A stretch of DNA of 22,982 nucleotides from the IMG/VR virus record IMGVR_UViG_3300000117_000274, positions 1-22,982 of that record. One strand, 5' to 3'. The notes below the pieces were generated by a model. The model was not told the DNA's origin. It worked only from the letters and a program-made list of their open reading frames with translations, and did no database searches. Position 1 is the first letter of the stretch; the number at the start of each line of letters is the position of its first letter. The DNA comes from a virus. The translations under genes were made by a program, and so were the position numbers. Below are positions 5,660-13,684 of the stretch, in pieces.

Positions 5660-8505
5660 TGCCTAGAGGATTATCAACATCAATTCTAGCACAGATTGCA
5701 TCCACAAATATGGAGCCTGTGTATCTATTGCACATAGGCTTTGATGGCTATGATCTAAATGCATGGACAGGTCAAGGCGATCTATCCTTTGACTCCAAGA
5801 CTTGGAAGGGTGAAGGCATTGTGCTTGAGTGGCCATCTGTTAAAGAATCAGTGGAGCTGGAGGCAGACAACATAACGCTGACACTTGATGGCAATTACAG
5901 CTATCCAATAAACATCACTGATCCAGATTTATACAGGGCAAGGACATGTGAGATTTACATTGGCTTCTTGGATGATGTTGGAGCATTGCTTGCCACCAAT
6001 GTTTATCAGGTTTTTTCAGGCAAGGTATCAACAGTTGGGCTTTCTGAGGATACTGTTGATGATACATTTTCAGTTTCAGCAGAATCAAGGTTGGTTGATT
6101 TATCTCGGGCAAAGGTTTCAAAATATACAAATGAATCACAGCTTCAAATCTTTCCTGCAGATAAAGGATTAGAGTATGCAACAACAGCACAGACCAAATT
6201 GTTCATCTCACGTGGTGACACAATAACTGAGCCGCAAAGCAAGAAGATCATTTATGGAAGAAACAAGGTTGATGGTACAGTTGTTTTCATTGGCACAAGT
6301 GGATCTGGGTCAAGATACTTAAACTTGGTTGTTGCATTTGCAGGGCATGAGTGTGAATCAATTGATCAAGTTTATCTGGATGACAGACCACTGCTAACAA
6401 ATGGTGTAGTATCAGGAGAGTTTGCTGGAGTAGTTACTTACTATCAAAGATTGGGATTTGAAAGCCAACCATACATATCACAACTCGCAACAGAAGTAGG
6501 GACAGGAGTTTGGACTTCAGCCCATCAGCTTAATGGCATTTGTTATGCATACATGAGGATATTGTATTCAGAGGATTTGTTTGGTAATGATGCTCCAGCA
6601 GTTTCAGCAGTCATTAAAGGAAAAAAGATTAATGACTCAAGGACAAGAGCCAACATAGATTTAACCAGCCCAGACTTTGAAGACGCTGCAGGTAGCTATT
6701 GGAATCTAACAACAGAATATGGCACCAGCATAGATGGACTTATTTTGTATGTGGATGGATCACCCAACAGCAATGTTGTTTTCTATCTGGATCCAACTGA
6801 TGGTTTTGCTAGGCTTTTTATTGAAGACAGAACAGGGATGACTCAAGGCATTGCAGTGAGAAGGCTTTATTCAGACAATCCTGCACTGGTTATCAATGAT
6901 TTTTTAATTGATGCTGTTGTTGGATTTGGAAGTCCATTATCAGGTGTTGATTCTGATTCTGTATCTGTTGCAGCCAATGATTGTGATTTTCTAGTTGCAA
7001 AAAAAGACACCACAACAGAAAAAAGATACACTTGCAATGGAGTGTTGGATACAGCCGACAGCATTGGGCAGAATGCTCAAAAAATACTGGACACAATGTT
7101 TGGCCAGCTAAGTTATTTGGGTGGAGTGTTTTCTGTTTATTCTGGAAATTATAGTTTGACAGGTATTGTTGGTTTTGATAATGACTTTTTGAGTGCTCTT
7201 GTATTAGACAACAGAAACTTGCGTGATAGTTACAATGGTGCAAAAGGATCATACAAGACAGAGCTGCTTAATTGGAGGGATGAAGAATACCCAGAGTATC
7301 AGCTTGCTAGTGGTGTTACAATTGATGGTGAGGAAAGATGGCTATCAAATGATTTGCCAATGGTAACAAGCCCATCTACTGCCCAGCGTTTATCTAAAAT
7401 AAAAGTAATGCGCAGTAGGGCAGTTAGAGAGGTTACTTTTGAATCAAAGCTGTCTTTGTTTGATATAAGATCAGGTGACACAATTTCACTAAGCACAGCA
7501 AAGAATGAGGTGGACAACTTTGTTTATAAAGTTAGGTCAATGGAGTTGAACATGGCACTGGAGCCAACTCTATCTTTTGATATGATTGAAGTTGCAGCAT
7601 CAGATTATGAATGGGATGCTGCAACAGAGGAAAAAGAATTGTCCATACCATCATCCACCTCTGACTCTATTCTTTCATGGACTCTGGCTAGGCTGAATCT
7701 TCCATCTGTATCACCAGCATCTAAATCATCATACTCTGCATTCAATGTGACTGCATATGCAAATGAAACTGGAGTTACAATACGCTACACAACAGATGGA
7801 AGTGAGCCAACTACAGGAAGTGCAAGTGTTGCAGATGGTGGTTCAATAACGATCAGTCAGACATTGACCTTAAAGTTGAAGACTTTTCAAATTGGTGGAA
7901 CACTGACTTCAAATGTTGCAACATATAATAATTTTACAGTAGACGTTCCAACTGAATTGGTGCCAACTCCAGTTAATACATTGGATCCCACTGCAGCTGG
8001 GCCAAGAATTTACTTCAGAAGTGCAGTTAATAACACCACGCTTTATGTTAGCCAAAATGGAGGTTCATCATGGTCAGCATATGCGGATGCTGATACTGAT
8101 GAGTATTATCCAACAGGTGGGTATACAATCACTAGTCCAAATTGGTCACCATCAAGTTTTAGAGCATATGCCACCAAAACAGGCTTTGTAGATTCAAACC
8201 AGCATCAGGTTCCAAACAAATTATGTTATCCATATACTGAAGAGCGTCAGGGCAGTTATCCTTATATATATCTTGATGTTTGGTGCTTTGTGCAAAATGG
8301 AGCATTGTGGCGAAGACAAAGAGAAACTGGTGGAACTTGGGGTAATTGGATAAAAATAACAGGTTTTAATTGGGGTGATAAGTATGGCACAACTCTGTAT
8401 ATAAGAAAGTCTGTATATGGCACTAACATCCCAAGAACATATCAGCATCAATTATATTGTGAGCAATCTGGCTGGATTAGTAGCGACACAGTACAAAGAG
8501 ATTAA
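5659..8505 (+). CDS. Tail-tip hub / host-contact protein with chitobiase-like C-terminal domains
   Basis: A 948-aa protein. The N-terminal 190 residues resemble DUF2163-type hub proteins ('PVYLLHIGFDG', 'LNAWTGQGDLSFDSKTWKGEG', then 'VFSGKVSTVGLSED'). The middle (about 200-660) is a beta-rich baseplate-type region. Residues about 690-757 match the chitobiase/beta-hexosaminidase C-terminal fold (CHB_HEX_C), with the signature 'VTIRYTTDGSEPTTG'. A second, weaker copy follows at about 780-845, and the last 100 residues are aromatic-rich. The hub would sit at the tail tip; the C-terminal modules are candidates for contact with surface glycans. No cysteine protease or lysin motif was seen. Confidence 0.8.
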   Translation: MPRGLSTSILAQIASTNMEPVYLLHIGFDGYDLNAWTGQGDLSFDSKTWKGEGIVLEWPSVKESVELEADNITLTLDGNYSYPINITDPDLYRARTCEIYIGFLDDVGALLATNVYQVFSGKVSTVGLSEDTVDDTFSVSAESRLVDLSRAKVSKYTNESQLQIFPADKGLEYATTAQTKLFISRGDTITEPQSKKIIYGRNKVDGTVVFIGTSGSGSRYLNLVVAFAGHECESIDQVYLDDRPLLTNGVVSGEFAGVVTYYQRLGFESQPYISQLATEVGTGVWTSAHQLNGICYAYMRILYSEDLFGNDAPAVSAVIKGKKINDSRTRANIDLTSPDFEDAAGSYWNLTTEYGTSIDGLILYVDGSPNSNVVFYLDPTDGFARLFIEDRTGMTQGIAVRRLYSDNPALVINDFLIDAVVGFGSPLSGVDSDSVSVAANDCDFLVAKKDTTTEKRYTCNGVLDTADSIGQNAQKILDTMFGQLSYLGGVFSVYSGNYSLTGIVGFDNDFLSALVLDNRNLRDSYNGAKGSYKTELLNWRDEEYPEYQLASGVTIDGEERWLSNDLPMVTSPSTAQRLSKIKVMRSRAVREVTFESKLSLFDIRSGDTISLSTAKNEVDNFVYKVRSMELNMALEPTLSFDMIEVAASDYEWDAATEEKELSIPSSTSDSILSWTLARLNLPSVSPASKSSYSAFNVTAYANETGVTIRYTTDGSEPTTGSASVADGGSITISQTLTLKLKTFQIGGTLTSNVATYNNFTVDVPTELVPTPVNTLDPTAAGPRIYFRSAVNNTTLYVSQNGGSSWSAYADADTDEYYPTGGYTITSPNWSPSSFRAYATKTGFVDSNQHQVPNKLCYPYTEERQGSYPYIYLDVWCFVQNGALWRRQRETGGTWGNWIKITGFNWGDKYGTTLYIRKSVYGTNIPRTYQHQLYCEQSGWISSDTVQRD

Positions 8506-8537
8506 TAGCTCAACAGTACAAAGATAATGGCTAACTC

Positions 8538-9665
8538 ATGTTAAATCAAAACCAACAGGAAGTAATTGATGCATACATTGAAGTTGGCAGCTATAGAGGT
8601 GCAGCCAGAAAGATTGGCAAAGCTGAAACAACAGTCAGGCAAATGATAAAGAGGCTGGAAAGGCTTGGGCAAGTGCCTTGGAAGTCATCAGCACCAACTC
8701 CTTCTCATTTGTCAGTTGGCAAAACAACTGTCCAGTATGACAGTGGAGGCAATGTCATTCAAGAGTGGAGGAGGCTTAGCCCAAACATTGAATCCATGCA
8801 AACATTTGTGGATGGTCTTTGTGACAGGGTAAAAGAAAAGGGTAAAGTACCAGTGCGAAAATCTCGCAAAACAGACACAGATGAATTGCTGTTTGAGTTG
8901 GATATTTATGATGCTCACGTTGGCATGTATGCTGATGAAAAAGAAACAAAGGATGCTGACTATGATTGCAACATTGCAGCATCTAGGATGGTTGCAGCTG
9001 CTGAGGGATTAGCTTCAAGGGCAAGGCGACCAGCCAAGTGTGTTCTGGTGTTTGGTGGGGACATGATGCACTCAGATAATCGAAGCAATCAAACTGAGGC
9101 CAGTGGTCATGTGCTGGATGTTGACACACGATACCATCGTGTAGTTGAGTATTTAATTCGTGCCTGTACAGATGTCGTGGATATCGCTGCCTCAGTCGCT
9201 GCTGAGGTGGAGATTGTTGTGATTGAGGGCAATCATTCATGGCATTCTGAGGTATGGCTTGCAAGGGTGTTGGATGCCTACTATAGCCAATGCCCAAACA
9301 TCAAAGTAAAATCCGATCCATCACCTAGAAAGCACATGGTTTGGGGTGACAATCTCTTGCTTTGGGCACATGGTGATAGAATTGCTGCTCAGAAATGGCC
9401 AATGATTATTGCAGCGGAGTTTGCCAAACAATGGGGCCAGACAAAGTACAGGCATTTGAAGATGGGCCACATACATCACAAGAAGACAATTGCACCAGTG
9501 ATTGTGGATGAGCAGTCTGGTCTGGTGGTCGAATACCTAGAGGCCCTATGTGCAACTGATGCTTGGCATTCTGGTGCTGGCTTTGTTGGTTCCCAGAAAG
9601 GTGCCAGTGCTTTTGAGTACCATAAGACTGAAGGATTGATAACTAGATATTTTAAATCAATTTAG
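8538..9665 (+). CDS. HTH plus calcineurin-like metallophosphoesterase protein
   Basis: A 375-aa protein with two parts. Residues 5-45 form a helix-turn-helix ('GSYRGAARKIGKAETTVRQMIKRLERLG'). Residues 118-375 carry the metallophosphoesterase motifs in order: D-x-H (D125, H127), GGD (173-175), GNHSWHS (231-237, family GNH[DE]), AHGD (277-280) and GHIHH (310-314). The metal-binding set is complete, so it should be an active nuclease or phosphatase, possibly guided to DNA by the HTH. Similar fusions close the tail module in other environmental phages with unknown role. It stands 32 bases after the hub gene and overlaps the oncoming nuclease gene tail-to-tail by 9 bases. Confidence 0.85.
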   Translation: MLNQNQQEVIDAYIEVGSYRGAARKIGKAETTVRQMIKRLERLGQVPWKSSAPTPSHLSVGKTTVQYDSGGNVIQEWRRLSPNIESMQTFVDGLCDRVKEKGKVPVRKSRKTDTDELLFELDIYDAHVGMYADEKETKDADYDCNIAASRMVAAAEGLASRARRPAKCVLVFGGDMMHSDNRSNQTEASGHVLDVDTRYHRVVEYLIRACTDVVDIAASVAAEVEIVVIEGNHSWHSEVWLARVLDAYYSQCPNIKVKSDPSPRKHMVWGDNLLLWAHGDRIAAQKWPMIIAAEFAKQWGQTKYRHLKMGHIHHKKTIAPVIVDEQSGLVVEYLEALCATDAWHSGAGFVGSQKGASAFEYHKTEGLITRYFKSI

Positions 9666-10109
9666 GCTGATCCTGTATACTCTCTCTACAATAAGACTGT
9701 GAAAAAAAAGATCAACAATTCCGATCCATTCAAAGTCTTGGTCTGAGCAAATTACATCTCCCATCTTTTCAAGCAAAACGCTAGAAACCTTTGTGTTGTT
9801 TCGGCTTATCTTTTGAGTGTATTGCGGTTGTACCCAAACTATAACTCTTTCTTTTCGGCAATAAACAAGGGTTCCAACCAGCGCACCAAGCTTATCAAGT
9901 TCATTTATTTTTGCAGGCTGTGCAGGCTGATATCCAATTTTGCAATCAATACTATTAACAACCTTCAGCTCAACAAATATAGTCAAAGGTGCATGATGCC
10001 TACTGATTAAGCATAGGTCTGGAATGCCAACCTCAGTTGCACGCTCAAGGCTTACCGATCTAAAGCTTGGTATAGATTTTATTTTTGAACTAAATTTAGA
10101 CTCATTCAT
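9657..10109 (-). CDS. VRR-NUC-like PD-(D/E)xK nuclease
   Basis: A 150-aa protein starting at ATG 10109. An upstream in-frame ATG would run 39 codons back into the helicase gene, whereas 10109 gives an 8-base stop/start overlap (ATGAATGA). The nuclease core reads 'ERATEVGIPDLCLI' (residues 22-35, D31), 'FVELKV' (45-50, E47, K49), then a Gln-rich helix at 61-65 and 'LDKLGALVGTLVYC'. This matches the VRR-NUC order G-x-PD, E-x-K, Q, G. Such phage proteins are thought to process branched DNA during recombination or packaging. It is paired with the SNF2-like helicase gene, as VRR-NUC genes often are in phages. Confidence 0.82.
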   Translation of the reverse strand: MNESKFSSKIKSIPSFRSVSLERATEVGIPDLCLISRHHAPLTIFVELKVVNSIDCKIGYQPAQPAKINELDKLGALVGTLVYCRKERVIVWVQPQYTQKISRNNTKVSSVLLEKMGDVICSDQDFEWIGIVDLFFHSLIVERVYRISLN

Positions 10110-11826
10110 GGCACATAAAGAAGGAGTGTGGGTCTTGCAGAATTTGCTCTGACAACACTTTCTTTTCTCGGAGTGATGTGATGATCTTACTGTCTTGAGT
10201 TTCTCCAGCGACCAAATCCCAAACATGTAGAGTGTGTTTTAATCCTTTTCTGTGTGCACGCTTCTCACACTCCTCACGCAAACGCAAGCTTGGGTCATTA
10301 CTGTAAAAGATAACATGCTGAGCAGCAGTAAGTGTGTGGCCAATCCCTGCTGTCTGTGGCTGACCAATGAAGTATAGCGTATTAGGGTCATTCATAAACT
10401 TACGTTTGGCTTCATCTCTTTCAGCAGAAAAGATACCACCGTGAAAGCTGACAGCCTTATCCCCAAGTGCTTCTTGGATCAACTCTAAATCAGCTCTGAA
10501 TCTTGCAAAGATTAAACACTTTTCTCCTTCATTGGCTTGGATCAATGAAAGTAATGCCTCCATCCTACTTGGGTTGGACTTATTGATTTTAATCAGTTCA
10601 TCTTCACCCTTAAACCACCCAGAGCTTATTTGTTGCAATCGCATGTTTTTGACAATTGCCAGTGACTCCTCCATCACCTCTCCATCTTCGGATAAAACTT
10701 CTTCCTTATCACCTTGAAAGTATGCCAAATCCTTACTTCTCAAATCATCAAATATCTTTCTCTCACCCTTAGACAATTGAAAGTTCCACATCTTATAAAT
10801 TCTTTCTGGCAAGTCTAAACAGTCATCTGCAAGCACACGATAGCAATGGCCATCAATTCTGTTGTGCAATTCACCAAGGTTTTTATACCCAACAATCTCA
10901 TTGAAGAAACCAATGCGACAAAACTCTGATTTGAATCCTGTCCAAGAGTTGTGTCCAATGATCCAAGGATCAAGAAACTTGAACTGTGAGTAAAGCTCTC
11001 CTGCTCCTTCAGCAACAGGTTGTCCATCCAGTATTCTTTTGTATGGTGCAAGGGTTGATATCTTGGTCAAATACTTTGTGCGTGATGCTGTTGGGTTTTT
11101 TATGCAAGCACTTTGATCAATGCATAGCAAATACCTTCCAGATTTTAAATACTTCTCAATCCAGTATCTTGCAGCATCACTGGTGAATGCCTCAGCATTG
11201 AATGCAATGACCTTGAACTTTTCAGATTCTAAGACTTTGTTCAACTCAGCTGTTTTCTTTATTGTCTTGTGTTGGGGTGTCCAAGTCACAGCATCATAAG
11301 GGATTGACATGTCTGCTGGCAATTCATATTCAATCCAATTGCGGTGGACACCATTTGGCCAAGCAACAATTATCATTCCATCAATCTCACTTTTCTGACT
11401 CAACCAACAAGCAGTGTCAATTGTTACCTTTGTTTTCCCTGTACCTTGCTGCATGAGAAGTGCAAATGCTTTGCGCTCACGTGATAATAAAAATGCAGTG
11501 CGCTGGTGATCCATTGGCTCACGCTTATATTCATAGTCACCATCATCACCAATTATTGCTCCTTGGTTTTTCTTTGTGACAAGCTCTTCAGACACACCTA
11601 GCATCCTCTCATGCTCTTCTAGGGTGTCTTGAGCTCCACCTATCCAATCTGCCATTGGCCAGTTGTTGACCACGTGCTGGACATTTAAACGTGTTATCTT
11701 GACAGCCAAACTTCTCCCAACCCATTTTGAGAATGAAGGAAAGCAACCCATAGTCTTGAATGTTTCTGGATCACTGATGTCTGCAGTTAGAAGCAGACTT
11801 TTGTTTTTGTATGGTGTGACTTGCAT
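10102..11826 (-). CDS. SNF2-like superfamily 2 helicase/ATPase
   Basis: A 574-aa protein. I place the start at ATG 11826 (MQVTPYKNKS); an ATG 19 codons upstream lies inside the terminator hairpin and is unlikely. Motifs: Q-like 'MDHQRTAFLL' (105-114), Walker A QQGTGKT (126-132), motif Ia 'IIVAWPNGVHRNW', motif II DQSA (237-240, where the family has DE[SA]H), motif III DGQP (267-270, where the family has TGTP), motif IV 'CLIFARFRADLELI', motif V 'GQPQTAGIGHTLTAA', and motif VI 'EECEKRAHRKG' with both arginines. The two altered motifs may reduce or change ATPase coupling. Expected role: remodelling DNA-protein complexes or branch migration in replication and recombination. Confidence 0.88.
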   Translation of the reverse strand: MQVTPYKNKSLLLTADISDPETFKTMGCFPSFSKWVGRSLAVKITRLNVQHVVNNWPMADWIGGAQDTLEEHERMLGVSEELVTKKNQGAIIGDDGDYEYKREPMDHQRTAFLLSRERKAFALLMQQGTGKTKVTIDTACWLSQKSEIDGMIIVAWPNGVHRNWIEYELPADMSIPYDAVTWTPQHKTIKKTAELNKVLESEKFKVIAFNAEAFTSDAARYWIEKYLKSGRYLLCIDQSACIKNPTASRTKYLTKISTLAPYKRILDGQPVAEGAGELYSQFKFLDPWIIGHNSWTGFKSEFCRIGFFNEIVGYKNLGELHNRIDGHCYRVLADDCLDLPERIYKMWNFQLSKGERKIFDDLRSKDLAYFQGDKEEVLSEDGEVMEESLAIVKNMRLQQISSGWFKGEDELIKINKSNPSRMEALLSLIQANEGEKCLIFARFRADLELIQEALGDKAVSFHGGIFSAERDEAKRKFMNDPNTLYFIGQPQTAGIGHTLTAAQHVIFYSNDPSLRLREECEKRAHRKGLKHTLHVWDLVAGETQDSKIITSLREKKVLSEQILQDPHSFFMCHE

Positions 11827-11832
11827 AATTTT

Positions 11833-11874
11833 AAAAAGCAAAAGCCCACCACACCTTTTTAAGCATGGTGGGCT
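11833..11874 (-). terminator. Rho-independent terminator after the DUF932 gene
   Basis: Bases 11843-11851 and 11866-11874 form a perfect 9-bp stem (AGCCCACCA with TGGTGGGCT) around a 14-base loop. On the - strand the stem is followed by TTTTGCTTTTT. It begins 14 bases beyond the DUF932 stop, and the U-tract ends only about 7 bases before the helicase ATG. Confidence 0.8.
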
Positions 11875-11888
11875 CAATTGCATTTGGT

Positions 11889-12662
11889 TTAAGCGCAGAT
11901 GGCTGAAACTGCATGAGTGTTAAGAACAGAGGTGAGAGCTTGGCTGCGTTTTGGCAAGCGCAAGATACCACCACGATAAACATTAGTGAAGGCATTCTGG
12001 AGTGACCAGAGATCACGGCCCTCAAACTGTTCGTGCTCTGGCTTGTGCCATTGAGTTACAACATCTGCCATCTGATTTTTGGTGCATGCACCTGCACGAT
12101 ATCCACGGACAATGAGATCATGCGCAGTACGGTCATCCAGCTTCAAGCTTTTGAAGGCATCAATACGATTGTCAGTGACTGCCCATGAATCCATCAGCTG
12201 TCCAATTGCTTGGCTAACTATTGTTGGCAGATCACGCATAATGTTTGTGGTGTGACGGCGACCCAAGACAATCTCATTATCAAAGATTAAGTTGGAGCAA
12301 ACAAACGGTGCATCACCAGCAGAGATGCCTGCACGAAATGCTTTATCGTGGGAGTTGCGCAGGGCCATTACGGTGCCAACCTCATCCCCGTGCTTGCGAG
12401 CAATACCCTTGACCTGAAACAGACCAAAGTAGCGTTGACCTTCACGGTGGAGACTGTGGTGTTCGTTTACAATCTCAAGCTCTGTATTGCCAACTGCCGA
12501 TCTGAACTGATTTACAAGTTCATCGTGAGCAACTGGGTGCCAGCGGTTTGAAGGTTGAGGTGTGTTAACATTTTTGACTGCAGCAAAATCGCATTCATCT
12601 GATGCGCATACGCTGAGGTTAAGAAGGTTAGAGTTAACGGAGTTTTCTGTATTTATGTTCAT
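11889..12662 (-). CDS. DUF932 family protein
   Basis: A 257-aa protein matching the phage/plasmid DUF932 family: a central 'IARKHGDEVGTVMALRNSHDKAFRAG' followed by 'APFVCSNLIFDNEIVLGRRHT', the family hallmark (R-N-S-D then 'vFVCsNl.f'). A helical half then ends in 'LWSLQNAFTNVYRGG'. Members are encoded by many phages and plasmids and have been linked to recombination or DNA metabolism, but no activity is firmly established. Its leader carries one of the repeated elements of this phage, and a strong terminator follows. Base use looks richer in G and C than in the neighbouring genes. Confidence 0.85.
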   Translation of the reverse strand: MNINTENSVNSNLLNLSVCASDECDFAAVKNVNTPQPSNRWHPVAHDELVNQFRSAVGNTELEIVNEHHSLHREGQRYFGLFQVKGIARKHGDEVGTVMALRNSHDKAFRAGISAGDAPFVCSNLIFDNEIVLGRRHTTNIMRDLPTIVSQAIGQLMDSWAVTDNRIDAFKSLKLDDRTAHDLIVRGYRAGACTKNQMADVVTQWHKPEHEQFEGRDLWSLQNAFTNVYRGGILRLPKRSQALTSVLNTHAVSAICA

Positions 12663-12681
12663 ATTTTTGATTTTGTTTTGG

Positions 12682-12722
12682 TTTTTCGGTGAGCAGGATT
12701 GCTAACTTATGACTGAAAATGA
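12682..12722 (-). repeat. Leader repeat, copy A (upstream of the DUF932 gene)
   Basis: Over its first 27 bases (12682-12708) this copy differs from copy B (14067-14093) at only three positions, and similarity continues weakly for another 14 bases. On the - strand the core reads AAGTTAGCAATCCTGCT, with a small AGCA/TGCT stem, then CACCGAAAAA and an A-rich run to the ATG at 12662. It has no Shine-Dalgarno. Confidence 0.8.
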
Positions 12723-12761
12723 GGATGAAACTTGGTAAGTCAAATCATTTTATTAGTTTTT

Positions 12762-13007
12762 TTAGCTCATGCAGTGTTTTTGTTTTTTGTTGGCCTCGAC
12801 AAACAGTTCAAAGTCTCGGTTGAAGACCGCTCGGTGTGTGACCTGTAGCCACTGACCAATGTGCTGTGGCTTAGTGTTCTTGTTCTGCCCGTTGATGCCT
12901 GCCCGTGCCAGTCGATCTTTAACAATCTTCTTGGCCTCCTTGTCGAGGGGTTCAGCTCCATCGTTAAGGTGGTGCATGTGTTCGTTCTTTGTGTATTTCT
13001 TAATCAT
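12762..13007 (-). CDS. Small basic hypothetical protein
   Basis: An 81-aa protein, not recognised. It is Lys, His and Asn-rich with a central basic helix ('KEAKKIVKDRLARAGINGQNKN') followed by 'HIGQWLQVTHRAVFNRDFELFVEANKK'. The second half resembles a short helical regulator but carries no decisive motif. There is no signal peptide or membrane span. It has its own 129-base leader with two hairpins, so it is probably controlled separately. Starting at an internal Met (residue 11) is possible; the first ATG is kept because the A/T-rich leader ends directly at it. Confidence 0.6.
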   Translation of the reverse strand: MIKKYTKNEHMHHLNDGAEPLDKEAKKIVKDRLARAGINGQNKNTKPQHIGQWLQVTHRAVFNRDFELFVEANKKQKHCMS

Positions 13008-13056
13008 AATGTTAGCTTTATATTATTTGACTTGATTTTACTTGAGCTGAAAATGT

Positions 13057-13119
13057 CCTCTGCCACCTCACTTTTAATGAGGGGCAGAGGGGTTTGTATT
13101 TGCGATGCTCCCCAGCATC
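13057..13119 (-). promoter_or_regulatory. Structured leader of the 81-aa gene (two hairpins)
   Basis: The 129-base gap 13008-13136 holds two inverted repeats. One pairs 13057-13064 with 13083-13090 (CCTCTGCC / GGCAGAGG) and 13066-13070 with 13078-13082, giving 13 bp with a single bulged base and a 7-base loop. The other pairs GATGCT (13104-13109) with AGCATC (13114-13119) around four bases. On the - strand the larger stem is followed by ACATTTTC, a weak U-tract, so it could be an attenuator or an RNA-stabilising structure. Confidence 0.6.
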
Positions 13120-13136
13120 ACGGGTTGCTACTGAGA

Positions 13137-13376
13137 TTAGTACATTGACATGATGAAGAATGAAGATGCCTTGCGAATGATGCGGATGGCTTCAGCAGGA
13201 GAAAGTTTCTCATCCTGAAGCTTGGTGTCTACGTTGCTGCACACTTCACTGATTGAGTATAGCTCGTCGTAATCCCCACACTGCCCACCGTCTAACCATT
13301 CGATTGTAACACTGTCTGGCTTGTTTAGGTTGGTGTCAAAAGAGACTTTGAATAATTCGGTTTTATAAGAGTTCAT
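13137..13376 (-). CDS. Small acidic hypothetical protein
   Basis: A 79-aa protein, not recognised. It has a beta-type first half ('TELFKVSFDTNLNKPDSVTIEWLDGG') and a helical, acidic second half ending 'AEAIRIIRKASSFFIMSMY'. No cofactor or nucleic-acid motif is seen. The start follows an A-rich leader ending CCGACCGAAAAT-ATG, close to the CCGAAAA stretch of the leader repeats, and the 28-nt repeat lies 27 bases upstream. The gene belongs to a run of small genes with separate leaders, a common place for host-takeover or antidefence functions, though nothing in the protein shows such a role. Confidence 0.6.
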   Translation of the reverse strand: MNSYKTELFKVSFDTNLNKPDSVTIEWLDGGQCGDYDELYSISEVCSNVDTKLQDEKLSPAEAIRIIRKASSFFIMSMY

Positions 13377-13403
13377 ATTTTCGGTCGGTTTGATTTTTTA
13401 TTA

Positions 13404-13431
13404 TGATGCAGTGTAGGATGCTGCTCCCCGT
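13404..13431 (-). repeat. 28-nt exact direct repeat, copy 1
   Basis: Identical over 28 bases to 13685-13712. It lies between the stop of the 74-aa gene and the start of the 79-aa gene, so it would be in the transcript leader. On the - strand it begins ACGGGGAGCAGCATCC and ends ACTGCATCA. A weak GCAG/CTGC stem is possible. The flank (GG then TAATTAT) is partly shared too. Confidence 0.85.
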
Positions 13432-13440
13432 TGGAGTTAA

Positions 13441-13665
13441 TTATAGACCGTAATTTGCAGCGATATAATTGAGAAGTTTAAGATCGTCTGCCTTTAGGTT
13501 ATTGCGACCGTAAGCGACAACCTCATTTAGCTCGTTCATTGATAGTCCATTGCCAGTCGATGTTCTGACATTGCATTCTCGATTTAAAACGTAAGTTTTT
13601 TTGCCTTGAAAGCGTAGCTCAAACTGATCGATGGATTCTACTGATGTTATATTTGATTCTGACAT
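13441..13665 (-). CDS. Small hypothetical protein
   Basis: A 74-aa protein, not recognised. A short polar N-terminus is followed by beta strands ('FELRFQGKKTYVLNRECNVRTSTG'), then helices ('LSMNELNEVVAYGRNNLKADDLKLLNYIAANYGL'). It has one cysteine and no membrane segment. Its leader carries the second copy of the 28-nt repeat about 20 bases before the ATG, and the first copy follows its stop. The leader has no Shine-Dalgarno. Confidence 0.6.
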   Translation of the reverse strand: MSESNITSVESIDQFELRFQGKKTYVLNRECNVRTSTGNGLSMNELNEVVAYGRNNLKADDLKLLNYIAANYGL

Positions 13666-13684
13666 GATGTGTATTTTTATAGTG

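Noticed and set aside
10110-10226. Longer nuclease start at 10226
   Set aside because: It would overlap the helicase gene by 125 bases. ATG 10109 gives the tight overlap typical of this operon.
11827-11883. Longer helicase start at 11883
   Set aside because: It would translate through the terminator hairpin, and the extra 19 residues show no helicase character. ATG 11826 fits better.
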